Notes under the pieces: model-generated
Told to the model about the DNA's origin: nothing
Database searches by the model: none
Seen by the model: the letters and a program-made list of their open reading frames with translations, nothing else
DNA from: Planctomycetota bacterium
GTDB lineage: Bacteria; Planctomycetota; Planctomycetia; Planctomycetales; Planctomycetaceae
DNA length: 64,000 nt
Assembly (NCBI GenBank): GCA_018242525.1
Contig: JAFEBS010000054.1
Span: forward strand, 12,253-76,252
Reading direction: 5' to 3'
Shown here: piece by piece, positions 36,342-46,880 of the stretch
Numbering within the stretch: the first letter of the stretch is position 1
How the letters are laid out: every line of letters starts with the position of its first letter
Program-made: the position numbers and the translations under genes

Positions 36342-37691
36342 TCACATCAGCCAGTTGAGCGCCTTGTCGAACGCCGCGATCGTCTGCTGCAGGTCATCGG
36401 ACGTATGCTCCGTCGAGGTCATGCCGCTCCAGCCAAACCAGTCGACTCCGCCCAGCAGCAGCGCGCAACGGAACGCGTGTTTCAACGTGGCTGGCTGCTC
36501 GCCGTCCAACTGGCGATAGTCGCCGCCGCACGGAATAAAGTCGTCCGATGTGGGACGCGGCCCGTCGTAGTTTGGCAGAATGTGAATCATTGAGAACTCA
36601 CCATAGGCCACACACGGAGCATTCCGGCGAGCGAACAGGTCGTTCAATCCCCGTCGCAACTGGCGAGCCAACTCGGTTGCGCGACGACAGGCAGTCCCAT
36701 CGGCAATCGCATCCAGTGCGGCACAACCCGCCGCAGCGGAAAGCGGATTTCCGTTGTAAGTGCCGGGGTGTTTCATCTTCTTTCCATAGCGGTTTTTGAA
36801 CGCGATGACTTCCAGCAGATCCGCTCGTCCCACCAGCGCTCCGCCGGGCAGTCCGCCCGCCAGGATTTTGGCGAGTGTCGTCATATCGGGTGTCACCCCG
36901 TAATGAGCCTGCGAGCCGCCCGGATGAATGCGAAAACCCGAGATCACTTCATCCATGATCAACAGGACACCGTGGCGGTTGCAAAGTTCACGCAGCCCGG
37001 CCAGGAATTCTCCCTGGACTGGGACAAGTCCCCAATGGCCGCCCGTTCCTTCGATGATGCAACAGGCGGGCTTGTGTTCCAGAAACGTCCGTTCGACCAG
37101 TTCCAGATCATTCGGAGTGATCGCGACCACGTCATTCTGAACCCCCACGGTGACTCCCGGCATGGACCAGTCGGCCGTGTTGTAAGGAGCGTACGCCGCC
37201 AGGACCAGCGAATCGTGCCAGCCATGAAAGTGGCCGATGAATTTCACGACCTTTTCGCGTCCACTGACAATGCGTGCCACGCGAATGGCCATCAAGGTCG
37301 CTTCGGTTCCACTGCTGGTGAATCGCAGCCGTTCGGCCGACGGCACCATCTTTTGAACCCGCTCGCCCCATTCCAGTTCCAATTCATGGCAGGCCGAAAA
37401 ATGAGTCCCCAGTGCCATCTGCCGCTGGACCGCCTCAACGACGGTCGGTGCTCCATGCCCCAGCAGCAGCGAACCATGACCAACCCAATAATCGATGATC
37501 GAATGCCCTTCGACCGATATCTTCCGGGAACCGTGTGCTTCCTTGACGTAAACGGGAAACGGCTCCAGATACCGGCCGTCATGAGTCACCCCGCTGGGAA
37601 ACAGGTTCAGAGCCCGATCATACTGCCGGTTGGACTGGGAAAACGTTTCCCGAAACGCTGTTTCAATCGCAGACTGTTGAGGAACGAACAT
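36342..37691 (-). CDS. Class-III PLP aminotransferase, glutamate-1-semialdehyde aminomutase-like
   Basis: About 449 residues. ALNLFPSGVTHDGRYLEPFP and IIDYWVGHGSLLLGHGAP at the N-terminus resemble HemL. RLRFTSSGTEATLMAIRVAR and FHGWHDSLV follow, then LLIMDEVISGFR and the PLP-lysine region TLAKILAGGLPGGALVGR. The body fits the glutamate-1-semialdehyde 2,1-aminomutase superfamily, but divergence suggests a paralogue acting on another amino ketone or amino acid. ATG 37691 is chosen; 37718 adds nine residues. It may be co-transcribed with the MATE gene 51 bp downstream. Confidence 0.83.
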   Translation of the reverse strand: MFVPQQSAIETAFRETFSQSNRQYDRALNLFPSGVTHDGRYLEPFPVYVKEAHGSRKISVEGHSIIDYWVGHGSLLLGHGAPTVVEAVQRQMALGTHFSACHELELEWGERVQKMVPSAERLRFTSSGTEATLMAIRVARIVSGREKVVKFIGHFHGWHDSLVLAAYAPYNTADWSMPGVTVGVQNDVVAITPNDLELVERTFLEHKPACCIIEGTGGHWGLVPVQGEFLAGLRELCNRHGVLLIMDEVISGFRIHPGGSQAHYGVTPDMTTLAKILAGGLPGGALVGRADLLEVIAFKNRYGKKMKHPGTYNGNPLSAAAGCAALDAIADGTACRRATELARQLRRGLNDLFARRNAPCVAYGEFSMIHILPNYDGPRPTSDDFIPCGGDYRQLDGEQPATLKHAFRCALLLGGVDWFGWSGMTSTEHTSDDLQQTIAAFDKALNWLM

Positions 37692-38034
37692 CAGAGGATT
37701 TCCAGAAAAATGAAGCATCAGGGATGCCGGAGCGCCGACACGGTCAGAGACCGCTTATTACACCTCCCTGGAAATACGGCACCCGGCTCACCTGGAACTG
37801 TTCCCGTATTTCTGGCGAGGTGTGCTAAGATATCAGGCCAGGCACAACTTCGGGAATGCAGACGCGAGGTTTGTTCCGTTCAGCGGGTATCCAGGGTTTC
37901 GCACTGGACAGATCAGCCCATCTCGATTCTTATGGCGGGATCAAAGATTTCGAATTCCGTCTGCTCGTCGCTCCCGCCGATTGGATCCTGCCTGCGACTT
38001 TCTGTTCTCCGCCAATTGATTGAGGCATCCCACG
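37692..38034. promoter_or_regulatory. Divergent intergenic region, 343 bp
   Basis: Separates the aminotransferase (minus) from the PSD1 gene (plus). GAAATACGG at 37771-37779 and its complement at 37804-37812 form an inverted repeat with a 24-nt spacer. A -10-like TAAGAT stands at 37826-37831 downstream of it on the plus strand, without a recognisable -35. The inverted repeat could be an operator. No gene is seen. Confidence 0.35.
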
Positions 38035-41000
38035 ATGAATCGAACCTGGAACCGGTTCCTGAGTTTGTTGGCAATGACCGTGTTGTTCTGTTCCACAGCC
38101 GTCAACGCGGCCGATCTGCCCGTCGATTTCACGCGCGACATCCGTCCCATCCTCTCCAACAACTGCTTCTTCTGTCACGGACCGGACGTGAAAGAACGCA
38201 AGGGTGGAAAGGGTGATGGGTTGCGTCTGGATACTGCCAAAGGAATTCAGGCTGATCTGGGAGACGGTCGCCAGGCGGTCGTTCCAGGAAAACCAGAAAA
38301 GAGCGACCTGATTCATCGGATCACAGCCACGGATCCGGACGAAGTCATGCCTCCGCCATCGTCCGGAAAGAAATTAACCCCGCATGAGATTGACCTGCTG
38401 AATGCCTGGGTCAAGCAGGGTGCCAGATACGCGGCCCATTGGTCCTACATCAAGCCTGTCCGCCCGGCGATCCCCCGGGTGATGGATACCACCTGGCCTC
38501 GCAATGAGATCGATTACTTCCTGCTGGCACGCCTCGAAAAGGAGAAACTGCGGCCCGCTGTGGAAGCCGACCGCTACACCCTGATTCGTCGACTTTCCAT
38601 CGACCTGATCGGGCTTCCGCCGACGGTTGAAGAAGTCGACGCATTTGTCAATGACACCGATCCGAAGGCATACGAGAACCTCGTGGACCGGTTGCTCGCC
38701 AAGCCGGCGTTTGGTGAGAACTTCGCACAGATGTGGCTGGATTTGTCACGCTATGCCGACTCGGCCGGCTACGCCGATGATCCCGCGCGGACAATCTGGC
38801 TGTTTCGCGATTATGTGATCCGGTCACTCAACGAGAACAAGCCGTTTGACCAATTCACCATCGAACAGATCGCGGGCGACCTGCTCCCCAATCCGACGGA
38901 TGAACAATTGATCGCCACGGCATTCCATCGCAACACCCTCACCAACAATGAAGGGGGGACGAACGACGAGGAATTCCGGAATGTGGCGGTTGTCGACCGT
39001 GTCAACACAACAATGCAGGTCTGGATGGGAACAACCATCAACTGCTGCCAGTGCCACAATCACAAGTACGACCCGATTTCGCAGGAAGAGTACTACAAGC
39101 TGTTCGCCTTCTTCAACAACACCAGCGACGCTGATCGCAGGGACGAATCGCCGCTGCTGTCGATTTACACGGAGTCCCAGAAGAAACAACAAGCCGAATG
39201 GCAGTCGGAAGTCGCCCGACTGGAACCGATTCTCAAGACGGTAACTCCGCAGATCAAAGAGGCTCAAACCAAGTGGGAACAAGCCTTTCCATTGAACCTG
39301 TCGTGGCAGACACTGAAACCAGCGACGGCAAAATCACAAGCGGAGTCCGCGGTCAAGATCGATGAAACCGGCTCGGTCCACGTCGCGGCCGGGGCCAAAA
39401 ACGACAACTACTCGATCGACATTCCCCTGGAAGCCACCACAATTCGGGCTCTTCGCCTGGAAGCGTTGCCGGATGAAGCCCTGCCGGGAAAGGGGCCTGG
39501 CCATGCGGACGGCAACTTCGTGATTACCAAAGTTTCCGCCGTCGTGCTGCCACCGTCCGGATCTTCGCTGAATGGTCGGTATGTCCGCGTGGAACTTCCG
39601 GGAAAAGGCAAATTCCTGTCTCTGGCAGAAGTCCAGGTCCTCCAGGGAACGGACAACATTGCTCCCAAGGGCGAAGCAAAGCAGATCAGCGTGGACTACA
39701 ACGGTCCGGCCAATCTGGCGATCGATGGAAACACCAACGGGCATTACTACGACGGCAAATCCACGACGCACACCGCCCTGGGAGACGATCCCTGGTGGGA
39801 AGTCGATCTGAAGTCCGAACAGAAGATCGATCGGATCATGCTCTGGAACCGAACGGATGGCGCCGGTGATCGCCTGGCCAATTTCAAGTTGATCGTTTTC
39901 AACGACAAGCATGAACCGATCTGGCAAAAGGAAATCGCCAAGGCCCCGGACCCGAGTGCCGAGTTCTCCGTCACGGGACAGCGTGCCGTCGATTTCCAGG
40001 TTGCCCTGGCCGACTATTCGCAGCCGATGTTTGACGCCGCCAATGTCCTGAATAATAAAGATCCCAAGACCAAGGGGTGGGGAATTGGTGGTGCTTCTGG
40101 TCAACCGCACGCCTTGACGCTGATCGCAAAGTCACCGCTGGAAGTCGCGGCCGGTTCGAAGTTGATCGTCTCGATTGAGCAACAGTCCAATTTCGCCAAT
40201 CACACCTTGGGGCATTTCCGACTGTCGGCCACTGGCGAAGCGATGGTCGAAGAATGGGCGAAAACACCCGCTGCAGTCATTGACGCCCTGCGGGTCCCCG
40301 CAGCCACTCGTTCCCCCGAACAGACCAATGTCATCGTGCAATACTACCTGGGAATTGCACCGGACCTGGAACCGACTCGCAAGCAGTTGGCGGCTGTCAA
40401 AAAGCAGTTGGCGGATCTGAAACCGGAAACGGTTCCGATCATGAAAGAGTTGGAAACCAATCGACGGGTCAGCAAGATCCAGCATCGGGGGAACTTCGAG
40501 GATCTGGGAGCGGAAGTGACCGAAGGGACTCCCGCAGTGTTCCCGCCGCTGCCCGCCGGTATGCCCGCGAATCGCCTGGCCCTGGCAAAGTGGCTGATGG
40601 ATGACAACAACCCGTTGACCGCCCGGGTCATCACGAACCGCTATTGGGAACTGCTGTTTGGTGTCGGCATTGTCGCCACCAGCGAAGAGTTTGGGGCTCA
40701 GGGAGATCAGCCGTTCCATCCCGAGTTGCTGGATTACCTGGCCACGGAAATGATCCGGCTGAAGTGGGACACAAAAGCGTTTCTGAAAACACTGGTCATG
40801 TCGGCTGCCTATCGACAGTCGTCCAAGGTCGACGCGGAGTTGCAACATCGCGATCCCGACAACCGACTGCTGGCGCGGGGCCCCCGCTTCCGCCTGTCCG
40901 CCGAATCGTTGCGTGACCAGGCACTGGCGATCGGCGGCCTGCTCAGTCCCAAGATGTACGGCCCGCCTGTCAAACCGCCACAGCCATCGATCGGCTTGAG

Positions 41001-41511
41001 TGCCGCATTCGGCTCCGGCATTGACTGGCAGACCAGTGCTGGCGACGACAAGTTCCGTCGCGGCATTTACACGACATGGCGTCGTTCGAATCCCTACCCC
41101 TCAATGGCGACGTTTGACGCTCCGAATCGCGAGGTCTGTTCGTTGCGACGCGTTCGCTCGAACACACCACTGCAGGCCTTGGTCACGCTCAACGACCCTG
41201 TCTACATCGAAGCCGCCCAGGGATTGGCTCGTCGCATCCTGTCCAACGGAGGGACAACGCCGGCGGAGCGGGCGAGTTACGGATTTCGGGTCGCTTTGGC
41301 CCGGCCTCCCAAGGAGGCAGAACTGGCGCGGCTGGTCACACTTTACGAACAATCGCTGGCTCGATTCAGTCAGAGTGCTGAAGAAGCCAGAAAAATGGCG
41401 ACAGATCCCATCGGCCCGGCTCCAACGGGGGTCGATGTCGGTGAATTGGCGGCATGGACCGTTGTCGGAAATGTGCTGCTGAACCTGGACGAAACTTTGA
41501 TGAAACGATGA
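38035..41511 (+). CDS. PSD1-type planctomycete cytochrome protein with discoidin-like insert
   Basis: About 1158 residues, exported (signal to VNAADLP). Cytochrome domain with CFFCH at residues 44-48. DUF1549 follows with CCQCHNHKYDP near residue 337. A long insert (about 420-750) contains a discoidin/F5-8C-like unit (LAIDGNTNGHYYDGKSTTHT, PWWEVDLKSEQKIDRIMLWN) and a second beta-sandwich ending GWGIGGASGQPHALTL. DUF1553 closes the protein (ARVITNRYWELLFGVGIVAT, RVRSNTPLQALVTLNDP). The insert probably binds carbohydrate. ATG 38035 gives the signal peptide; TTG 38020 is an alternative. The DUF1501 partner follows 154 bp downstream. Confidence 0.88.
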   Translation: MNRTWNRFLSLLAMTVLFCSTAVNAADLPVDFTRDIRPILSNNCFFCHGPDVKERKGGKGDGLRLDTAKGIQADLGDGRQAVVPGKPEKSDLIHRITATDPDEVMPPPSSGKKLTPHEIDLLNAWVKQGARYAAHWSYIKPVRPAIPRVMDTTWPRNEIDYFLLARLEKEKLRPAVEADRYTLIRRLSIDLIGLPPTVEEVDAFVNDTDPKAYENLVDRLLAKPAFGENFAQMWLDLSRYADSAGYADDPARTIWLFRDYVIRSLNENKPFDQFTIEQIAGDLLPNPTDEQLIATAFHRNTLTNNEGGTNDEEFRNVAVVDRVNTTMQVWMGTTINCCQCHNHKYDPISQEEYYKLFAFFNNTSDADRRDESPLLSIYTESQKKQQAEWQSEVARLEPILKTVTPQIKEAQTKWEQAFPLNLSWQTLKPATAKSQAESAVKIDETGSVHVAAGAKNDNYSIDIPLEATTIRALRLEALPDEALPGKGPGHADGNFVITKVSAVVLPPSGSSLNGRYVRVELPGKGKFLSLAEVQVLQGTDNIAPKGEAKQISVDYNGPANLAIDGNTNGHYYDGKSTTHTALGDDPWWEVDLKSEQKIDRIMLWNRTDGAGDRLANFKLIVFNDKHEPIWQKEIAKAPDPSAEFSVTGQRAVDFQVALADYSQPMFDAANVLNNKDPKTKGWGIGGASGQPHALTLIAKSPLEVAAGSKLIVSIEQQSNFANHTLGHFRLSATGEAMVEEWAKTPAAVIDALRVPAATRSPEQTNVIVQYYLGIAPDLEPTRKQLAAVKKQLADLKPETVPIMKELETNRRVSKIQHRGNFEDLGAEVTEGTPAVFPPLPAGMPANRLALAKWLMDDNNPLTARVITNRYWELLFGVGIVATSEEFGAQGDQPFHPELLDYLATEMIRLKWDTKAFLKTLVMSAAYRQSSKVDAELQHRDPDNRLLARGPRFRLSAESLRDQALAIGGLLSPKMYGPPVKPPQPSIGLSAAFGSGIDWQTSAGDDKFRRGIYTTWRRSNPYPSMATFDAPNREVCSLRRVRSNTPLQALVTLNDPVYIEAAQGLARRILSNGGTTPAERASYGFRVALARPPKEAELARLVTLYEQSLARFSQSAEEARKMATDPIGPAPTGVDVGELAAWTVVGNVLLNLDETLMKR

Positions 41512-41523
41512 GTGAAAACACAA

Positions 41524-41602
41524 CACTAGCCCGATGCGCCAGCGAGGGATTTGACGTCGAGCGTCCAACTTGGGAATCCCTCGCTCGCGCGTCGGGCTAG
41601 TG
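41524..41602. repeat. Family B palindromic repeat (long hairpin)
   Basis: CACTAGCCCGATGCGCCAGC followed by GAGGGA (41524-41549) pairs with the complementary arm 41577-41602 around 27 nt. It lies 12 bp after the PSD1 stop, the same kind of place as the copy at 8190-8227, which follows a DUF1501 gene. Confidence 0.85.
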
Positions 41603-41665
41603 AATCGAAACGAATCCAGAGCCGTACAAGACATCCGCCGAAGACGACTGACAGGAGTGAATCTG

Positions 41666-43120
<1,455 letters not shown>

Positions 43121-43134
43121 ATGACCAAAGCTTG

Positions 43135-43183
43135 CGGTCGCTGAAGTCGTGAGAAATTACCGAACTCTCACGAGTTCGGCTAC
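43135..43183. repeat. Family A palindromic repeats, overlapping pair
   Basis: 43160-43183 is a minus-oriented copy with arms CCGAACTC/GAGTTCGG around TCAC (GTGA on the other strand). Just before it, 43135-43158 is a decayed plus-oriented copy (CTGAAGTCGTGAGAAATTACC). They lie between the DUF1501 gene and thiL and probably explain the spurious N-terminal extension of the thiL frame. Confidence 0.75.
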
Positions 43184-43253
43184 TGCCAGTTCAAAGCTCT
43201 GCGTCCTATGGAAACTCGCTGGCACCGAGCGAAGGTGTGAATGGGAACCAACT

Positions 43254-44216
43254 GTGGACCGCCCCGAATTTGCGCTGATCGACTGGATTCGCAGCCGCGT
43301 GACGGATCGCGACCCGGTCAAGCTCGGCATCGGCGATGACGCCGCGGTGCTCCGTTCCGACACTGGTCGCGACTGGCTGGTTGCCACCGACATGCTGATG
43401 GAAGGAGTCGACTTTACGTTTCCTCCGGCCACCGCCCCCCTCGTGGGTCGTAAATCACTGGCCGTGAACCTCAGCGACATCGCCGCCATGGGAGGTCGTC
43501 CGACCGCAGCCTTTGTTTCCGTCGCGCTGCCGATCGATCGCGGAGTCGAATTCGCGCGTGACCTGCACGCCGGACTGCTGGATCTGGCCAACCAATACGG
43601 TGTCGTTCTGGCAGGCGGGGATACCAATAGCTGGGATGGCCAACTGGTGATCAATGTCGCTGTCGTTGGCGAACCGTTTGGCGAACGATCCATCACGCGC
43701 CGGGGAGCACTGCCAGGCGATTGGATCTTTGTCACAGGAGCCCTGGGGGGCAGTATCCACGGTCGACATCTGACCTTCGAGCCACGCGTCCGTGAATCGA
43801 AACTGCTGACGGAACTGGTGAACATCCACGCGATGATCGACATCAGCGATGGCCTGGCGGCCGATCTTCATCACATACTGGAACAGAGCAGGGTGGGGGC
43901 GATCGTGGATGCATCGGCCATCCCGCTACATGCGGATTTGGCACAGTCCCGGGATGACCGGGGACCAGTTCGGCATGCCTTGTCCGACGGAGAGGATTTC
44001 GAATTGGTGTTTACCGTCTCGTCCACTGATGGCCAGCGCCTGATCCAGGAGTGGCATGATTCAACACCAATCCAGTGCATCGGTGAGATTACAGCAGCAC
44101 CAGAATGCTGGCTGAGAACCCCTGCGAATTCACTGGTTCCCCTTCCGCCGCTGGGATGGACACACCCACTGGACGGCGGTGATTTGATTGAGGCGAGCAG
44201 TCATACAGATCCGTAG
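43254..44216 (+). CDS. thiL: Thiamine-monophosphate kinase
   Basis: About 320 residues. It phosphorylates thiamine monophosphate to the diphosphate cofactor. Motifs in order: EFALIDWIRSR, VKLGIGDDAAVL (Mg/ATP site), ATDMLMEGVDFTF, SLAVNLSDIAAMGGRPTAAF, GVVLAGGDTNSWDG, IFVTGALGGSIHGRHL, AMIDISDGLAADLHHI and ALSDGEDFELVFTV. The frame opens to 43149, but that part lies in repeat DNA; GTG at 43254 gives the usual N-terminus. The stop is one base from the convergent decarboxylase stop. Confidence 0.92.
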   Translation: MDRPEFALIDWIRSRVTDRDPVKLGIGDDAAVLRSDTGRDWLVATDMLMEGVDFTFPPATAPLVGRKSLAVNLSDIAAMGGRPTAAFVSVALPIDRGVEFARDLHAGLLDLANQYGVVLAGGDTNSWDGQLVINVAVVGEPFGERSITRRGALPGDWIFVTGALGGSIHGRHLTFEPRVRESKLLTELVNIHAMIDISDGLAADLHHILEQSRVGAIVDASAIPLHADLAQSRDDRGPVRHALSDGEDFELVFTVSSTDGQRLIQEWHDSTPIQCIGEITAAPECWLRTPANSLVPLPPLGWTHPLDGGDLIEASSHTDP

Positions 44217-44217
44217 C

Positions 44218-45732
44218 TCAACTCAGAATCTCGCGCCCCATTCGACGCAGCGTCTCCAGCAACTGATCGAGATGCTCGGCGGTTGTCAGCGGATTGATCA
44301 ACGTCACACGCAGGGCTTCGGTGCCGTCCAGATTCGTCGCGACCAGGTAAAACTCACCCGATTCGATCACGCGTCGACGCAGTCGACGCTGGAATTGCCC
44401 CTGTTCGGCCGGCGTTGCCCCGTCCAGTTCCGGCGGCAGATGACGGAACACGACGATATTGCATTCCGGATGATGCAGCGGTTCGAAGTCGGGGGCGTAG
44501 ACCAGCTTCTCGTACAGTTCACGGCCCAGGTCGAATGTCACGTCGACCAGATCCGTAAACAATTGTGCACCGAACAGCGACCACGCTCCCCAAAGTCCGT
44601 ACGCCGCCGCCCGCTTGGTGCATTCGACAGTTCGCAGACCAAGATCATACTCGGCCAGCCCCGGAGCGGTGGGGTCGAACAGGTACGGCGCATGCTGCTG
44701 AAAGGCATCGTAACTGTGTTTTCGCTGCTTGAAGTACAGGAACGCACACAGCGCCGGCACGAACAGCATCTTGTGGGCGTCCCAGACCAGGCTGTCGGCC
44801 CGTTCCAGGCCGGCCACCAGATGTCGATGCGTCGGGCTGAGCAGGGCAGAACCGCCATGCGCCGCGTCGACATGCAGCCAGACACCGTGCTTTTCGCAGA
44901 TGTCCGCAATCGAATTCAGCGGATCGAACGCACCGATCGGAGTCGAACAGGCGCAGGCAACGACCGCGATGATCGGATGCCCTGAGGCCTGCAGGTGGGC
45001 CAGGGTCTGTTCCAGTTCCACGACATTCATGCGGCGACGGTCATCGAGTCCCACCTTGATGACTTGCCGGGTCCCGACACCCAGGATTCCCGCTGTTCGC
45101 GCGATGCTGTAATGAGTATCCGATTGAACGACCAGCACCGGTGGTTTCGTCGTCCCCCGCAGTCCCTGTTCCCAGCACGTCTGCAGAGTGACATTCCGGG
45201 CCACGAGCAATGCATTCAGATTCGCCAGCGATCCGCCGTGCGTCACCAGTCCTGCATATTCTCCATCACGCCAGCCGAGGTATCCTGCCAGTTTGGACAC
45301 CATGGCCAGTTCGACGGCCGTCGACCAGGGCCCCATTTCGTAGACGGCCATCACCTGGTTGGTGACCGAGCCGACGGCATCGAACAATCCGGCCAGTGGA
45401 ATCGGGGCCGGAACCTGATGCCCGACGTAACGCGGGTCATGCAGATTATGGCCCCGAGCCAGCATCTCGTGCACGATCCGCTCAAACCGCGAGACCAACT
45501 CGGTGGGATCCACTGAATCGACTACGTTATCCGCCAGATGGGTGGCTCGGGCAATGTTTTCCTGGGGCGAGAACCAGTTCAAAACACTCCCTCCGGACGC
45601 CTGAACAAACGCCATGTGGCGTCCCAGTTCCTGAGCCAGCCGCTCGCCGGCCGTCCGCAGCAAGGCCGGGTCATACGCCATTCGAATTCGATCGCGGGCG
45701 GATGCCGTAGAGCCTTCGTTGGCGGATTCCAC
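44218..45732 (-). CDS. Group II PLP-dependent decarboxylase
   Basis: 504 residues. Layout of the aromatic-L-amino-acid / diaminobutyrate / glutamate decarboxylase family: HNLHDPRYVGHQVPAPIPLA, GLVTHGGSLANLNALLVARN, VVQSDTHYSIARTAGILGVG, ACACSTPIGAFDPL, WLHVDAAHGGSALLSP with the PLP-contacting Asp, and SLVWDAHKMLFVPAL with the Schiff-base Lys. L-2,4-diaminobutyrate or cysteine sulfinate type substrates are as likely as aromatic ones. The start is GTG 45732 with AGGA close upstream; ATG 45681 is an alternative. Confidence 0.87.
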   Translation of the reverse strand: MESANEGSTASARDRIRMAYDPALLRTAGERLAQELGRHMAFVQASGGSVLNWFSPQENIARATHLADNVVDSVDPTELVSRFERIVHEMLARGHNLHDPRYVGHQVPAPIPLAGLFDAVGSVTNQVMAVYEMGPWSTAVELAMVSKLAGYLGWRDGEYAGLVTHGGSLANLNALLVARNVTLQTCWEQGLRGTTKPPVLVVQSDTHYSIARTAGILGVGTRQVIKVGLDDRRRMNVVELEQTLAHLQASGHPIIAVVACACSTPIGAFDPLNSIADICEKHGVWLHVDAAHGGSALLSPTHRHLVAGLERADSLVWDAHKMLFVPALCAFLYFKQRKHSYDAFQQHAPYLFDPTAPGLAEYDLGLRTVECTKRAAAYGLWGAWSLFGAQLFTDLVDVTFDLGRELYEKLVYAPDFEPLHHPECNIVVFRHLPPELDGATPAEQGQFQRRLRRRVIESGEFYLVATNLDGTEALRVTLINPLTTAEHLDQLLETLRRMGREILS

Positions 45733-45800
45733 AGTCCTGTTCCCTTCGCAGACTATTCAGAAGCGTTGCCGAGGGCGACTAACCTGCCGCACCTGGCTCG

Positions 45801-45822
45801 TCCTCGCTGACGCTTCGGATTA
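45801..45822 (-). repeat. Family B half-repeat, degenerate
   Basis: TCCTCGCTGACGCTTCGGAT at 45801-45820, continuing TA, resembles one arm of the family B repeat. No opposing arm is present. It lies between the decarboxylase and purQ. Confidence 0.4.
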
Positions 45823-45839
45823 CTTTTGTGTGGCTCGCG

Positions 45840-46652
45840 TCACGCGAAGTATTCGACGGCGTTTTGAAAGATGCGGCGTCCGGCACCATCGCCCGTCAGT
45901 CCCTGTCGAGTCCATTGAGGATGCTGGGTTCCAAACAGAAATCGTTCCGGATGTGGCATCAATCCCAGGATTCGCCCCGACGGATCGCCCAGCCCCGCGA
46001 TGTCCAGGGTCGAACCGTTTGGATTCGCGGCCCAGCGGTCATTGATCGGGTTTGCGATCCCGTTCTCGGCGGCCCACGGTGCATAGGTTAATGCAATCTG
46101 GCCCTGCTGCTGCCAGTCCTTCAGCACCTGATCGTTCCGGACGACGATGCGGCCTTCGGCGTGGGCGATGGGCAAATCGAGTTCCTCGATCCCGCGCAGG
46201 AACACATTGTTGGGGGCGGTGACTTTCAAATGGACCCAGCGAGCGGTGTATTTGCCGTTCAGGTTCCAGGTCAGCGTGGCTTCGCTCTGGTCGCGGTCCG
46301 CAGCCAGCGCTGCCGCAGTTCCACCGGGCAGGACTCCCGCCTTCAGCAGGGTTTGAAACCCGTTGCAGATTCCAAGCGCCAGCTTTTCGGCCGCCAGGAA
46401 CCGTCGCATCGATTCACCCAGGTGACCCCGTAACTGACTGGCAAAGACCACTCCCGCACCGATGTCGTCGCCGTAGCTGAATCCGCCGGGGACGCACAAG
46501 ATCTGGAAATTGTCGAGCAGGGCGGGGTTTTCCAGCAGTTGAAACAGGTGAACTCGTTCCGCCTTCCCGCCGCAGGAATCGAATGCATAGGCGGTTTCGA
46601 CATCGCAGTTGGTACCGGGAGCGCGCAGAACACAGATTTTCGGGACAGGCAT
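45840..46652 (-). CDS. purQ: Phosphoribosylformylglycinamidine synthase, glutaminase subunit
   Basis: 270 residues, a class I glutamine amidotransferase supplying ammonia to PurL in purine synthesis. Motifs: VLRAPGTNCDVETAYAF at the N-terminus, LCVPGGFSYGDDIGAG, the nucleophile LALGICNGFQTLLKAG (Cys96), and LMPHPERFLFG with His234 and Glu236. It is longer than the 220-230 residues of short PurQ types but normal for the longer bacterial form. No purL or purS is in the window. Confidence 0.94.
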   Translation of the reverse strand: MPVPKICVLRAPGTNCDVETAYAFDSCGGKAERVHLFQLLENPALLDNFQILCVPGGFSYGDDIGAGVVFASQLRGHLGESMRRFLAAEKLALGICNGFQTLLKAGVLPGGTAAALAADRDQSEATLTWNLNGKYTARWVHLKVTAPNNVFLRGIEELDLPIAHAEGRIVVRNDQVLKDWQQQGQIALTYAPWAAENGIANPINDRWAANPNGSTLDIAGLGDPSGRILGLMPHPERFLFGTQHPQWTRQGLTGDGAGRRIFQNAVEYFA

Positions 46653-46812
46653 TTCTCGTCAGATCCTCAATCGCAAGCAGATCCCTCTGGGTCGAGCAAT
46701 CCTTCGACCGCCTCGCCGAAGATAATACCGGGACCGCCACAGAAGCGGGAGCGTGGCGCCGCCAGCGATCCACAAATGTCCGCCAAAGCGGCAGAAAATC
46801 GACAACCTCCCA

Positions 46813-46852
46813 TAAAAAAGGCCTTTGGCAACTCCTGCTACCAAAGGCCTTT
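46813..46852 (-). terminator. Rho-independent terminator of the DEAD-box helicase gene
   Basis: AAAGGCCTTTGG (46817-46828) pairs perfectly with CCAAAGGCCTTT (46841-46852) around 12 nt. Read on the minus strand it ends in a run of six T. It lies 29 bp past the helicase stop and protects purQ from read-through. Confidence 0.85.
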
Positions 46853-46880
46853 GATTTAGCGGACGGGTTGTCAGTCGCGA

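Noticed and set aside
36768..38216. 482-codon plus-strand open frame
   Set aside because: Antisense to the aminotransferase and crosses the real PSD1 start in another frame.
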